From Lingula anatina (Eukaryota > Brachiopoda > Lingulata > Lingulida > Lingulidae): a stretch of 64,000 nt of DNA. The notes under the pieces were generated by a model that saw only the letters and a program-made list of their open reading frames with translations, had not been told where the DNA came from and made no database searches. Shown piece by piece: positions 22,301 through 33,718 of the stretch; the first letter of the stretch is position 1, and the number at the start of each line of letters is the position of its first letter. Location: assembly GCF_001039355.2 (NCBI RefSeq), contig NW_019775439.1, positions 1 to 64,000 on the forward strand, given 5' to 3'. Position numbers and translations under genes: made by a program.

Positions 22301-25123
22301 ATTTTTTCTTTCCATTGATAATGTTCAGTATATTAAAATCCAGATAAACAATCTATAATTTCCAGACTCTCCAGCTTCAAGCTTCTCGAGCAAAGATGAA
22401 AATTGTGAAGAAAGTGTTGATGGCGCTGCCCAAGTAGAAGATGATCTGGGACCCGACAAGACCTGCCCAGTTTGTAGCACAGTTTTGAAGAGTCAGACTG
22501 CCTTGAGTGGTAGGTTTTTAATCTTTGTAGGTATCAGGTTGATAATAGTTTGCAAATGAATATCTCTTAGAGTCTGGCAGCTATTTTACATATTTTCAAG
22601 AGTGTGAATAATTCAATGAGGATATGCATGAGGGATTTAATTGTGTTTATGATAATGTTGCATGCAGATAGTTAAAAGTTACCATTTTTTGTGTTGATTT
22701 AGTACTTTTTCCTTGTATGTGTGTATAAACTTATGATCTGAAGTTAATTATGTGATGGTCATGTATTTCAGAATTAACTTGTCTTTCCCCAGATCACATG
22801 AAGGTTCATAATGGAGACCCAGCCTTAACCTGTGACCTGTGTGGCCAAAGTTTTCATTTCAAATCCCATCTTTCTAGCCACATCAAAGCCTGCAGGAGTA
22901 AGCATAATTTTGTACTTTTAAATTTTTTCACCATCCAAGGTATTTTTACAATCCAACATTAAGTTTCTGATGTGGACATTTTGGCTGGTCTACTGAGAAT
23001 ATACAGGTGAAAATATTCTCAGTCTTGTTACATTATCTGTGCAGTAGATGTTGGGTCACTCTGTATCTTGATCTGGATAGATGGAGCCACTATCACTCTC
23101 TTTGTTAAGGCACATAATTAGTTTCCACCTGTATTCTCAGTGAAAGTCTCAAATGGAAGGATGCAACAACATTAACAAGACTGAAATGTAAACCAGTAAT
23201 AGGACTAAAAATGTCATTCACCCCATTTCCATAGATTAGATCGACCTACTTTAGATCGACCTAACTCCCTGGGGGTTCACGCTAAATAGCTGTCAGCCGG
23301 GCGGACACGAAAGTTAATTACCTCTTACAGCTTGTAGTAGGCAGGGACGGACACTTAAGGGGGATTATCTGACAGTAATCTAGTGAGACTCCCCGCGGTG
23401 ATAGATCGATCTAAAGTTGTGGGAATAGACCCATTGACAGGCTTGTAGACAGCAATTCAAAAAGGGGATTCCTTTTCTGAAAAAGTGGACTTTTAACCAT
23501 GAAAGCCTTTTGTACCAGAGTGGACCTTTCCCAGAAAAAAAGGTGGGTTTTTTTAACCCCCCACCCCCCCCCCTGCTTATGGGCCTGATGTACATCGATA
23601 AATGACTAGATATGATATTTTGAACACTTTTCAATCCAGATGCCCAAGCAGCCGAGGCCCAGGGGAAACCCAAATGTCACCTGTGTGGAAAATACCTGTC
23701 ACATAGGTCGGCTCTCAGTGGTGAGTGTCCAAGAATGCTAGTAAATGCTTGTCCCCTCTCACAGTGCCTGTTGGAAGTTAACTTGTGAAAGGAACAAACT
23801 CTAGAGGGAGAAGGGGGCAAAAAATCTCTTCTTTGTTTGTTTAGATGCAGACAATGTCATGTATGTTGGTCTTCCATGTGCCTGCCACATTTTCCCTTTA
23901 TCGGCATGTTTTGAAATGTTGATGTAAACAACACTAATATTTTTGGTCGTGATTGGTGGCCCAGAAAAATAACCTTTCTTTCTTTGATCTTGGTCAATAA
24001 TTCATGCTCAAGTCCGAATTCCTCAAGAACAATGGTTCACTCCTTTTTCTGGCCATGAGGTGCGTAACATTCTTCGATAAAACCACCTAAAAAATAGCAT
24101 ACTTGGATAAATCCACCTAAAAATATTCTATATTACTGACAGTACTACAGTTTATTCAGTACACTTGTAAGTATTTAAATTTTTATTTTTTTTAATTAAT
24201 TACATGTTATTTAATTCTACAACAGTGTGTTATAATTATTATATCTTATATTATATATCCATAGTGCACGTGAAGTCCCATGCTGGCATCAAATCTCACA
24301 AGTGCGTAGGCTGCAACAGGAGCTTCCTTGTTCGTAGCAACATGCGCAAACACCGCAGGCAGTGCATGGGCGAGGAAGAAGCCAACAAGGAGCAGGAAAG
24401 AGAGAAAGAAGAAAAGATGAATAAAGCACCAAACATTCCAAGAGTGAAGCGGAGTACCTCTATTCAGTGCAAAGAATGTGGCAAGGTTTTCTCAGGGACA
24501 GGGTCACTGTATTGTGAGTGTGTTTTTAATTAATTTGTTACGCTTTTAGTTAATTTGTTACACTTTTAGCCCTTTTAGTGGTGAGATTATAGTTGCTTTG
24601 TAAGGTCATTGTTAAGACTCTTCAAATCCCATATACAGTCACAGTTAATGTTATAAAATATATTTATAAATAAGACAATTATTGAAAAGTCTATTGGATT
24701 TGGGAATGTTGACAAAATACTATAATTTCAAAATGCCCAGTTTGAAATACCACCATTCACTGTCAAAATATGGGTGTTGTGTGTTCTGATTTGTTCTTAA
24801 GTGATCATTTCCTTTGAGTGCAAACCTCAAAAATGAAAACTTGGCCTAAAATATTGATTTATACTCAGTAAATATACATATATGAACTGATGGATATTTT
24901 ATGTTCTAGTACACATGAGACAACACACTGGTGAGAGACCATTTCGATGCTCAGTATGTAACAAAGACTTCAGTATCAAGTCCAACATGCTCCGTCATGA
25001 GAGGACCCACACTGGTAGCAAACCGTACGAATGTCCAGAGTGCCATCAGTGCTTCACAGAGAATGGCAGTTTGAAGATACACATGAGGAAACACACAGGA
25101 GATAGGCCTTTTGTGTGAGTCTC

Positions 25124-25160
<37 letters not shown>

Positions 25161-27009
25161 TTTATAGTTAACAAATTTGCACCAATATGTAATCAGCAAC
25201 ATGACTACTCTGACACTTCTGTTGGTTTGTAAGCTGGGCCATGAAACATGTTTCATAATAAAAGTTATAATGGCATATCTTACAGTGAAATTTTGAAAAG
25301 TGTCCCATGGGTTCTAGTTCTTAGTATCATTTTTTGGTGGTAAAAATCATAAAGCTTGTATATATAGACACTCTGAAAGTAAAACAATTTGCCCCTATTA
25401 AAAGATGAAGGATATTTTTACAAATAAAGCTGCAAGGTTGCCTTAAATATTTCAAACTTAAAATTGCGACATTGTCTGCTATAATAAACAAATGCAGCTG
25501 AAATTAATTTATTTTTAATCATTAATAAATTTTATTTAATTATCAGATGCACACTATGTGGCAAGGCATTTATGCAGTCAGGCAGCCTAAAGAGTCACCT
25601 TGCTACCCATGTTAACCAGAAGAATCACCTTTGTGACTGGTGTGGGAAAGCCTTTGCACAGAAAACACACCTGCAGGCACACGTGCGTCGCCATAAAAAT
25701 ATACGCAATTACAAGTGTGAGGAGTGTCCTATGAAGTTTGTTAATAAAGGTAACTTAAAGGTGCTTCTCATGTCAGATATTTAATTTTGTTTAATATGGG
25801 ACATTGTATTGTTATGATTTATTGTATTGTTAGTGATGGTAGCCACACCCTAAACTTCAAATTTAAGGATTGTACGTCGAGAAACACTGTTACGATTATT
25901 GTTATTTTTTTAAGTATGGAATTTGATGTTAATTTTTATGGGCATGTTACAGCTTCATTGACTTTTTCCTTGTTGCAGGTGACTTAAATAGACACCAGAA
26001 AAAACATACAGGGGAAAGGCCTTTCTTGTGTACATTTTGTCCAAAGACGTTTACTCGCCTTCATTATCTCAAAGAGCACATGCACATTCACACTGGAGAG
26101 AAGCCATTTGGCTGTAAAATATGTGGCGCCAAGTTTTCTGACAGGTCGTCTGCTCTGAAACATGAGAAAAAGCATGACAACAGAGAACCTCAACAGAGTG
26201 AGTTTAATATTAATTTTGTGGTTTTATAATAACATAAAGTATTGAAGGAAATTTAAAATACATTGTGTGTTACAGATTTTCTTTGTAAGTAACATACTAT
26301 TATTGAAGTGAAGTGACTGTTACATGTATGACCTTTATTTTTTAGGTCTCCGCTGCCTTTTATTGTCACAATTCCCAACAGGGGGCACTCTAGGTCAGGC
26401 CCAAGACAGTCCACAGCCATCAGTGACTTTTGTTATTAAGGATGAAATGGGTAAATGAAGTCCTTTATACACAGGAAGTAACAAATTCAGAGAACATTTT
26501 AAAAGTGACAGATAAAAAAGAATATGTGAAATTGCAATGTATTTATTTTTGTTTCTCAATGTTCATGTGTACAGTTGCATAAAAATTATTTAGTTTCAGA
26601 ATCAACCTTAATGTTATTTTTTTAACTGAATGAAAAAAAATTGTAAAACACTGGTTTTGCAACACATAATCAAACATTCAGTCAGTTTTTGGGGTCTGTT
26701 TTCTGTAAATCCAAATTTTTCGCCACTTTCAAATAGTTGTGAAAAATAACATTATTCTACATTTAAGCATCCTCCACCAATCACCAGCAGTTCATCTCCA
26801 TGCTTCAAACACGGAATCCAGTTGATGTTATACAAACAGTGACTACATCTGCCACACCACACACAGAGGAATATGTGAACAGCGCTGTTGATACCATTGG
26901 CCACACAGGGGCGCTGATGTCAGCCATGACAGGACCAGAACCAGGTCATGAGATTCCTGAACCGGCTACCATGGTGACTTTGTCCTCTGAGGATTTGTAC
27001 ACAAATTGA
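19320..27009 (+). CDS. C2H2 zinc-finger protein, 12 exons, 853 aa, 14 fingers
   Basis: Exons: 19320-19391, 20476-21283, 21741-21869, 22366-22509, 22793-22897, 23640-23720, 24265-24513, 24910-25114, 25547-25749, 25979-26197, 26346-26450, 26768-27009. Total is 2,562 nt, and phases agree at every junction. Start ATG at 19320 gives MNQIAESSLEWEYRKG and splices in phase 0 to exon 2. Exon 2 encodes a Ser/Thr/Lys-rich N-terminal region of ~245 residues without KRAB, BTB or SET motifs. Fingers run from about residue 277 on: fingers 1-6 are three pairs in which the second member ends in Cys (C2HC), and fingers 7-14 are mostly canonical, several with TGE/TGS/TGD-type linkers. The C-terminal tail is Thr/Ser-rich with acidic residues. 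Probable nuclear DNA-binding regulator; target unknown, no specific orthologue named. Confidence 0.85.
19876..20070. mobile_element. Hairpin/MITE-like inverted repeat in intron 1
   Basis: Outer ends are ggcttcg (left) and cgaagcc (right), each flanked by TTA. Inner arms pair over about 55 bases: gaatatcccgctgcgtaa and ctggctcgcgcagccagt with their complements on the right. A single N at 20059 lies within the right arm, likely because the hairpin was hard to sequence. The left side carries about 65 extra bases, so the element is asymmetric. Confidence 0.65.
20183..20213. repeat. (CT)n microsatellite in intron 1
   Basis: A run of ct dinucleotides with one ccc interruption, about 30 bases. Confidence 0.85.
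23222..23429. mobile_element. MITE, 'GATCGATCTA' family, full copy
   Basis: The left end reads ccatttccatagattagatc and the right end, reversed, reads ctattcccacaactttagat; both run into gatcgacct/gatcgatct and a ctcc...gggg block followed by cacgctaaatagctgtcag or its partner. It lies in the intron between exons 5 and 6 of the zinc-finger gene. Related copies are at 32523-32741 (full) and about 36296-36395 and 59367-59460 (half). Confidence 0.7.
23438..23587. mobile_element. Foldback element, 'cccgtagccag' family, decayed copy
   Basis: It begins caggcttgtagacagcaatt, contains aaaaagtggac and tggacctttccc, and ends cttatgggcctg. Same layout as 60278-60441 with many substitutions. It sits directly beside the MITE at 23222-23429. 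Confidence 0.65.
25122..25160. repeat. (CT)n microsatellite right after exon 8
   Basis: The run starts within 8 bases of the donor site of zinc-finger exon 8 (GTGAGTCTCTCT). A copy of this exon end with the same microsatellite occurs at 55487-55620. Confidence 0.9.
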
Positions 27010-27036
27010 GCCATGGAGTGTTTTTTCTTTGTTATA

Positions 27037-27240
27037 GGTGACTTAAATAAACAGCAGAAAAAAAACAGGGGAAAGGCCTTTCTAGTGTACATTTTGTCCA
27101 AAGATGTTTTCTCGCCTTCACTATCCCAAAGAGCACATGCACGTTCACACAGGAGAGAAGCCGTTTGGCTGCAAAATATGTGGTGTCAAGTATTCTGACA
27201 GGTTGTCTGTCTCTGAAACATGAAGAAACATGACCACAGT
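27037..27240 (+). pseudogene. Decayed duplicate of zinc-finger exon 10
   Basis: It starts after a 'gttatag' acceptor-like site and reads gtgacttaaataaacagcag, then matches exon 10 (25979-26180) through the TKxF finger, the HTGEKPFGCKICG linker-finger block and the SDR motif. Indels shift the frame at least twice (near the aaaaaaacag run and near ttgtctgtctctg). It lies just after the stop codon of the parent gene, perhaps within its 3' UTR. Confidence 0.85.
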
Positions 27241-27684
27241 TTGTACACTAAATGAGCAGCGTATTTTGTTTCTGTTGATCTGTATTATTTTTAGACTTGG
27301 ACACGAAAAAGTGTTGGCAGAGAGTGTCACCGCTTATCTTTCTTAATGACAGTGTTCATGGGATCAATGTTTGTGTTACTGGACGTTGTATAATATAGAT
27401 TTTGAATCGGAAGAAACATCTGTGCAATACATGTTCTCATTGTTATAGTACCGTTATTATTTCATAGCAAATTTTTTAGTGTTAAATTATATATTAATTT
27501 GGATTTTCAAATTGTTATATAGATCTATTCTGTGTACAAAGTACTGGAGAGTGCATTGTTTTCCTATTCTTTAACATCAGCTGTGAACTTGTTCTTCTTA
27601 TTTACTAAATTAAAGGGAGAAAACTTCTCAGTTTAGAAAAGAGATTCTCATGATGAAATTATGCATTGCACTTGCAATTGGCCC

Positions 27685-27690
27685 AATAAA
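27685..27690 (+). terminator. Candidate polyadenylation signal of the zinc-finger gene
   Basis: AATAAA in the context gcccaataaaatg, about 675 bases after the stop codon. An earlier AATAAA at about 27045 lies inside the decayed exon copy and is also possible. Confidence 0.3.
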
Positions 27691-28259
27691 ATGTAAAGGT
27701 GGTATGATAGTAATTGTTTTTCAAACACAGTAACTTTCTACTAAATTAACCTAAGAAAACTAGAGAAAATTTTTTTGTGGAAATAATCGACTTGTGTTGA
27801 AATTATTTGAATAATTACCATATAAGATAAACGTTTATAACGACTAGAAAAAAATGGCAAACTTCCATTTAATATTGGGACAAAAAATGTCTAGATAATA
27901 ATAAAAATATTTGAGTCTAAAATCCAAATTTGTTTATGAGACTTTACAATGTAACATGAATCAATGATAAAAAAATGGAACATGAAAGAAAAGAGAAGTG
28001 ATTAAAACATGAACATTTATTGAAGCAGATAATGTTGAAATTTTAATTAAAAAATGTAACCTCATTACACACTTTAAAAAGTTGTTTGTAAAAATTATAT
28101 AAATACCTTTTAAAGTCTCGAGTTTCTTTTTAGAAAGTTGCTGGGGAGTTTTTCCTACGTAGTAAATGGGTGTAAACTCCATTCTCTAGGTGCAGCGACT
28201 TATTATAAATCATCGGTCGGTCCTCACGTAGTTAATATGATCTCTAACTTTGTTTTATC

Positions 28260-29180
28260 AACCCACTGCCAAGGCACGATGCAAGTTGACACAGTTTATC
28301 AACGTTATGGCCTCTAGGTCAGTAATTTGGGAAATATACTTAGGAAAAGTGAACATTCTGACCTCCTTAGTTGAGAAATTACATAAAACCTTTATCAAAT
28401 TTCTTTTCCGTGTGGGCCTTTTCAGGCTAAAACGGTGGTTCGTTCGAACGCCCCTCCCCCACACATGCAGAACTGTAGTGCTTTCAGTCATATTGCATGC
28501 CTGTCACAGGATGTTTTTATTTTTCACCTTATGTGGAGATGAATTACATCAGATTTAAAAAGAAAATTAATAAAAAAAGAAGTCATTTTATTTTTCATAT
28601 CCAGCACGTCTCGTATATATACTATTATAGCACTTTGCTGTATCGTTTACTATATAGTATATTCACTAATATCTATATATGTTTGCTTTCAACAATGTGA
28701 TTAAAATAAGCAATACGTGGATGGTTGCAAGTGGTATATATGTATTTAATGATTAACAAAACTTAGACTGCTAAGATTAATTTTAACGATTTACACTACT
28801 GCTTCATTGTTTGCTTTTAAAAAGTTTCGGAGATATAAACGGGGACACTCTTGTTTAGATTAAATTGTTTAATACATTCACAACACAAGGACAAACAAAA
28901 AGGTTTACCCGTATACAGGGGGTACTCCTCATACATTTATCCGTCCTCCATCAGTAATTTATCAATCAAAACGTTAGGATTCCTCACTGTCGCCTGGCGT
29001 TTACTTTCGTTGGCCTAGTGATTATCTGTCAACCTGAGTCAATATATCGGTGACACCGCTCCCGTCCTTTAATCGCTTAAAGACACCATGGTCAATTGAA
29101 ACTCTCGAAATAGACGCTGAGATTATTTACACGAAATAGTAAGTATAATATTCCTTTTTTTTTTTTTTTTTTTTTGAAAA
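28260..29180. repeat. Diverged segmental duplication, left copy (right copy about 29575-30310)
   Basis: Both copies start near cgatgcaagttgacac, contain a decayed 'cccgtagccag'-type block (ggccagcaatttg, ccttagttgagaa, ccgtgtggNcttttca), then a ccatc-rich block, ataatatcggtgacac/atcgatgatactgac, and end in aatagacgYtgaga followed by a possible GTAAGTAT donor. The conserved end could be a duplicated 5' non-coding exon with its donor, which is an inference. Confidence 0.55.
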
Positions 29181-29240
29181 ATGGAACAAGTCAGCTTACT
29201 GCAGTGTGGGCAATGTGTAACCAATGAGATCCAATGTGAA

Positions 29241-29424
29241 GTAGACCGCATTCAAAACAGTGGGCTAGCTAGTCTGAGGGTCAAATATGGCCGACCAACT
29301 TGAATACATCCCCACGGGGAATCTATTCAGTGTCTATTGGCGGATTAGACGGCATGCTTTTTAATGGGTCGTCATATTAGACCCGTGGCCTACCTGTAGT
29401 TAGTCCACCGTTCTGAATTCGACC
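29241..29424. mobile_element. MITE-like inverted repeat
   Basis: Left arm gaccgcattcaaaacagtgg and right arm, reversed, ggtcgaattcagaacggtgg pair imperfectly and continue inward (gctagctag versus actaactac). No coding capacity. Confidence 0.6.
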
Positions 29425-31815
29425 TTAAACGAGCTTTAAAATAAGTGTCACGAATGCAGCGTTATGCACTTGCATGCTAGCATAAACGTGTCGAAGGGAA
29501 AACTGCAGTCTTTCCTCGTGAAGTGAGGTGATCGTGTCTTGAAATATGCTTTCTTATACATGTCCACCTACCCTCGCACGATGCAAGTTGACACTGCTTG
29601 CCAAATCTATGGCTTCTCGTTCAACAAAGTCATCGTATTAGGCCTGTCAGGCCAGTGGCCAGCAATTTGAATTTTTTCAAAGAAAAGTGAACATTAAGAC
29701 ATCCTTAGTTGAGAATTGACATGAAACCTAGATCAATATTTAATTCCGTGTGGACTTTTCATGGCTTAAAGGACAGTTTGCTCAACTCCACCCCACCCAC
29801 CCCCCCCCCCAACCCCCCACCCCCACCCCCAATTGCAAACGGAGCCGTAGTGCTTTCAGCGAATAACGATATCACATAGAGGCTACAATGTATTATATGG
29901 GCCGAGTGTGGGCAAGTTATGGAATCGAGACGCTTGCGCGATGCTTTCGAGTTACGGGGCCTGGATTTAATCTAATGATTCATACCGTTGCTTATTGTCC
30001 CAGAAAAATAAAGACTTATTTAGATGAACCTGTTTAACAATTTCACAAATGACAGCAAATTGAAACTCCTTTTTATAATACACATATCCATCCTTCACCT
30101 AGATTTTTATATCAAAACGGCGCGTACGACGATTTCTTCTTATCATCTGGTGTTTGCCTGCGATGACCTACCTTGTACAATATAAATTATCGGTTTACTT
30201 GTATAAATATATCGATGATACTGACCCGGTCCCATGAGAACACCATGTTGAATAGAAATAGACGTTGAGAACATTTTTAAAATATTAAAAAAGTAAGTAT
30301 TTTATTTTCTTGGAAATTGAAATGGGCTTTACTTAACTAATTGCAGTACTCTCACTGGGATCCCTTGTGAATTACACGTGTTTTAAAAGGACGGAATTCC
30401 AAATATTTCATCATTACCTGCTGGTAGAAGGTTTATCTTGGGTCAATAGTTTGGTTATTGGGTGATAATAAGATTATCAAGGGAAAAATGTTTTTCTGAA
30501 GTTGAGTTGTTTACCTAAGTTCACTAGTATTCAAGACGACATAATTCTCGAAGACGCAATCTTTTGAACTTGCTAGATGTCATGCTACAAGGTTAAAAGT
30601 ATAAAAACGCTGTTGTAAATATTACTGTCTAAGCTTAAAATTCAACAAAAACACCAACAAGTGTTGAATCTTAAAAGCGGGCTTTGTAGTTGTATTATAA
30701 ATGATTGCCATTAGCATGCCCTACATGTATGGCGTTTATTCTATAATTTTATAATTTAGTAGAACGAAAATACACCTCAAATCAAAATGGCGGATCCAGA
30801 CCCGCCCCTTATACATAAAAAGGAAATAGGCTGTACTGAAGTGAAGCTTACAGAAAATGCACCAAGCTCATAATAGATTTTTCATCCCCACTTTCATACC
30901 CCTCTCCTTATAGCAAATGCATGGTACATGGTGCGTCTGGAGTACAAAAACTAAAGCACGATTTATACACGTTGCATCAGGTACAATGTAGCTGTAGGCC
31001 CCTAACTTGTTGCCGATATATAGATTGCAGATATAGACTTCACTATCAAAGTGTTATTGATAGTCTGACAATTAAGATATCATTAACAAAAACCTCGTGC
31101 TGAAGATATGTTAAGAAAATATGGAATAATCAAGCATGTCTGCGGTAAGGTAAAAATAATTAAACTTCTGTTTTTCTCTCGTAAAATCAACAGCCGGTTT
31201 TAGCCTTTGTATAAAATTCGGAAATATGGAAGCTTATTTTCCTTTTCAAAACGCTACTAAAAGTAGCTGGGGCTAACACGTGTTTCCTCGGATTTGTGAA
31301 CTTTCCTTAAGGTCAAGCGTGGATAACTGCTGAAGATATGCCCACCCATACGTATCTTTTATTACTGCTGTTTATATCGAAAAATTTAGACCCCTATTAC
31401 GCGGCGATAGGAGTAGTAGGGGAATAGACTGATGTGTTTCGGACACGTAGCTACTTTGCAAATCTCATGCAGCTATTTTTATGATTGTATTTTAAAATGA
31501 TTTAATTCTTTGCAAACAAACGTCTGTTGTCCCTGGGCTTTGGATATATTAAGTGGGGTTGGCGGGGTCTATCTGGGTCAAACCCTACTTGCGCTCCGCC
31601 TGTCTCTTAAGTCAGCGAGTCCCACTATGGCCGACCTATTTGTGTGTAACCTTTATCAAGAGGGTCACCAAATACACATCTCCATGAGCTTATCAGAACA
31701 TTAATTATTTACAAGTGCGTTTTTCGTGCAAAAAGAAAAAAAAAGAATTGAGTAATATAAACTTATCCTGCTCATAGTCTCGTTAAGAGATTTTATCTGC
31801 TGTCAGTGCATCATA

Positions 31816-31819
31816 ATTT

Positions 31820-31866
<47 letters not shown>

Positions 31867-31867
31867 T
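31816..31867. repeat. (TTTA)n microsatellite
   Basis: About 13 perfect tetranucleotide units. Confidence 0.95.
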
Positions 31868-32522
31868 GCCGGTTGGAGTACACTTTGCAATGACCTTTAC
31901 CTTACTAATGGTAGGGCCTATATATACTTTAAACGTAAGATACTCATGAAAATTTGATTTGAATGACTTTATTGAGTACAAGATTATATACAAGAACTTT
32001 AAAAGAACACAATAAAACAACCTACAAATAATAGTACGACAATCACTTTAAAAGAATGTAAAAATAAAATTGTACCCAAAAGGGTTTGCCTAAAGAGTCA
32101 GTGACCCATGGATGGACACCCCAAAGATATACAAAAGGTAAAAAAAAGACTATAGTACTGAAAACGACAACGTGTACAGGTACATCTAAAAACGACAATG
32201 TGTGCATCTGCAATATTCTTTTCTGTCTTTTCTATAGAATACTTCCGAAGCTTTAAAACTGACCATGACTTTCCTAATTTGACATCAATTTATTTACATT
32301 AGGCCCCAAAAATATTGAGGATTTCGCCAGGGGAAAAATAAAAAATGGTGCGGTGTTGCAGGTCTTGTCTTTCTATTTACGTATGTATACTCAGATCGTC
32401 ACAATTCAGGTATCACAATTCAGGTATCACGTCTTGGATATTATGTAAATTGTTTGATTATTACTTTTGATCGGTAATATGCATAGGAAAAAAACGTGCG
32501 ATAAAACAAAGATCAACGTGTA

Positions 32523-32741
32523 GGGACCATTCCCACAGATATTTGGATCGATCTATCTCTCTGGGGAGTCTCACGAAATAGCTGTTATCTAACTGCCTTA
32601 AATGTCTGTCACGCCTAGTAAAGTTGTTATCTTTACCCACTATCCGATTTGGTAGGCGTGACAGACATTTAAGCCGGTTAGTTGATAGCAATTTAGTGAG
32701 ACTCCCCAGGGAGAGGGAGGGGAACCCAGTCGTAAATATTT
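32523..32741. mobile_element. MITE, 'GATCGATCTA' family, full copy
   Basis: The left half contains gggaccattcccac, gatcgatctatctctctggg and gagtctcacgaaatagctg; the right half mirrors it with tagtgagactccccaggga. Inner arms around ccttaaatgtctgtcacgcc pair with ggcgtgacagacatttaag. It ends about 230 bases before the CIDE-N start codon. Confidence 0.75.
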
Positions 32742-32970
32742 GCGCACCAACAAATTATCAGCAGCCAGAATATACTGCAACCACAGCTGCATATTCTTGA
32801 TGGTAAACCAGAGAGTAATGCAATGAGGAGATTGCTTTTGCGCTTCAGCATCTTTGGTCTTGATGCTTGGAGACAATTCTCTCACAACATCAAAGTTTGA
32901 GCTTAATATAAAACGACTATATACGATTGCGAAATGGTTGTTGGTAATTATTATTATTTCTACCAGGAAG

Positions 32971-33718
32971 ATGGCCACCCCCTGTATCATCTATTCATGT
33001 GACCGCCAGAAGAAGAAAACATGTATTTTAACAACAATGGAGGCGCTGCTACACGATGCAAGAACGCTGTTTTGTAAGTGTGTAGAGGTTTGCATCAAGG
33101 CATTTGTTGTTGGACTTTTTTAAGCCCACAAGTATAAAAGTAACTTTATGGCAACGTATTTCGGAAAAACCATGAACAATAAAAGTGACTTATACTTTCT
33201 TTGGGAAATGGAACAAAGTGATCCAACACGTACCGTATATGTGCAAAAGAAATACTAACCAGAGTAGGGAACTAGTACAAAGGCTTTGTCATCCCCGTGG
33301 AGAGATGATAGACAATGAGATTACTGTAAGCGTGTTAATTGGGTTATATGAACGAATTGTCCTTTACTGCACCTTTTTTCCCGACAATATGAGAAGGACA
33401 ACCAATATTTTGATAACCTTGATCCGTTTTAGTGAAGGGTGTTCAAACGAGCAATTCGTCAAATAAAATCGTTGGCTATTATACCAAATAATAATAAAAA
33501 AGATGAGGTGATGTTTTTTTATTTGATGTTATATATGTAAAGTACTATCTACATGTTAGGTTATGGGGAAGAAGAAAGGCTTTCCGTTGTTCTAGAGAGC
33601 AAAGGAGCAGAAATAGAAAATGAAGAAATTCTACTTGCCATAGCACAGAAAACAAGCGATGTTTTAGAGCTGGTGGTAGTGAATCAGACCCGACAAGAAT
33701 CGTGGAGACCGATGGAAG
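32971..33718 (+). CDS. CIDE-N (CAD) domain exons, copy 1
   Basis: Exons 32971-33073 and 33560-33718, joined in phase 1. The first gives CIIYSCDRQKKKTCILTT followed by a helix MEALLHDARTLF, matching the CIDE-N beginning (basic strand pair, then helix). The second gives ERLSVVLESKGAEIENEEIL and LELVVVNQTRQESWRP, matching the family core LxLVLEEDGTxVDxEEFF and the closing GxxWxP. The paired basic N-terminal face and acidic C-terminal face needed for head-to-tail assembly are both visible. Length (~85 residues) is normal for the domain. Confidence 0.85.

Larger units (their letters stand above)
27691..32966. other. Intergenic region with duplicated segments and MITEs
   Basis: No firm coding sequence. 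It holds two related segments (about 28260-29180 and 29575-30310), a MITE at 29241-29424, a (TTTA)n run at 31816-31867 and a MITE at 32523-32741. Because the CIDE-N exon at 32971 follows a splice acceptor, the promoter and 5' non-coding exon of that gene should lie somewhere in this region. Confidence 0.55.

Noticed and set aside
33185-33466. A 93-codon open frame between CIDE-N exons 1 and 2
   Set aside because: It lies in an intron whose flanking exons join in phase and are conserved in copy 2, where no similar frame exists.
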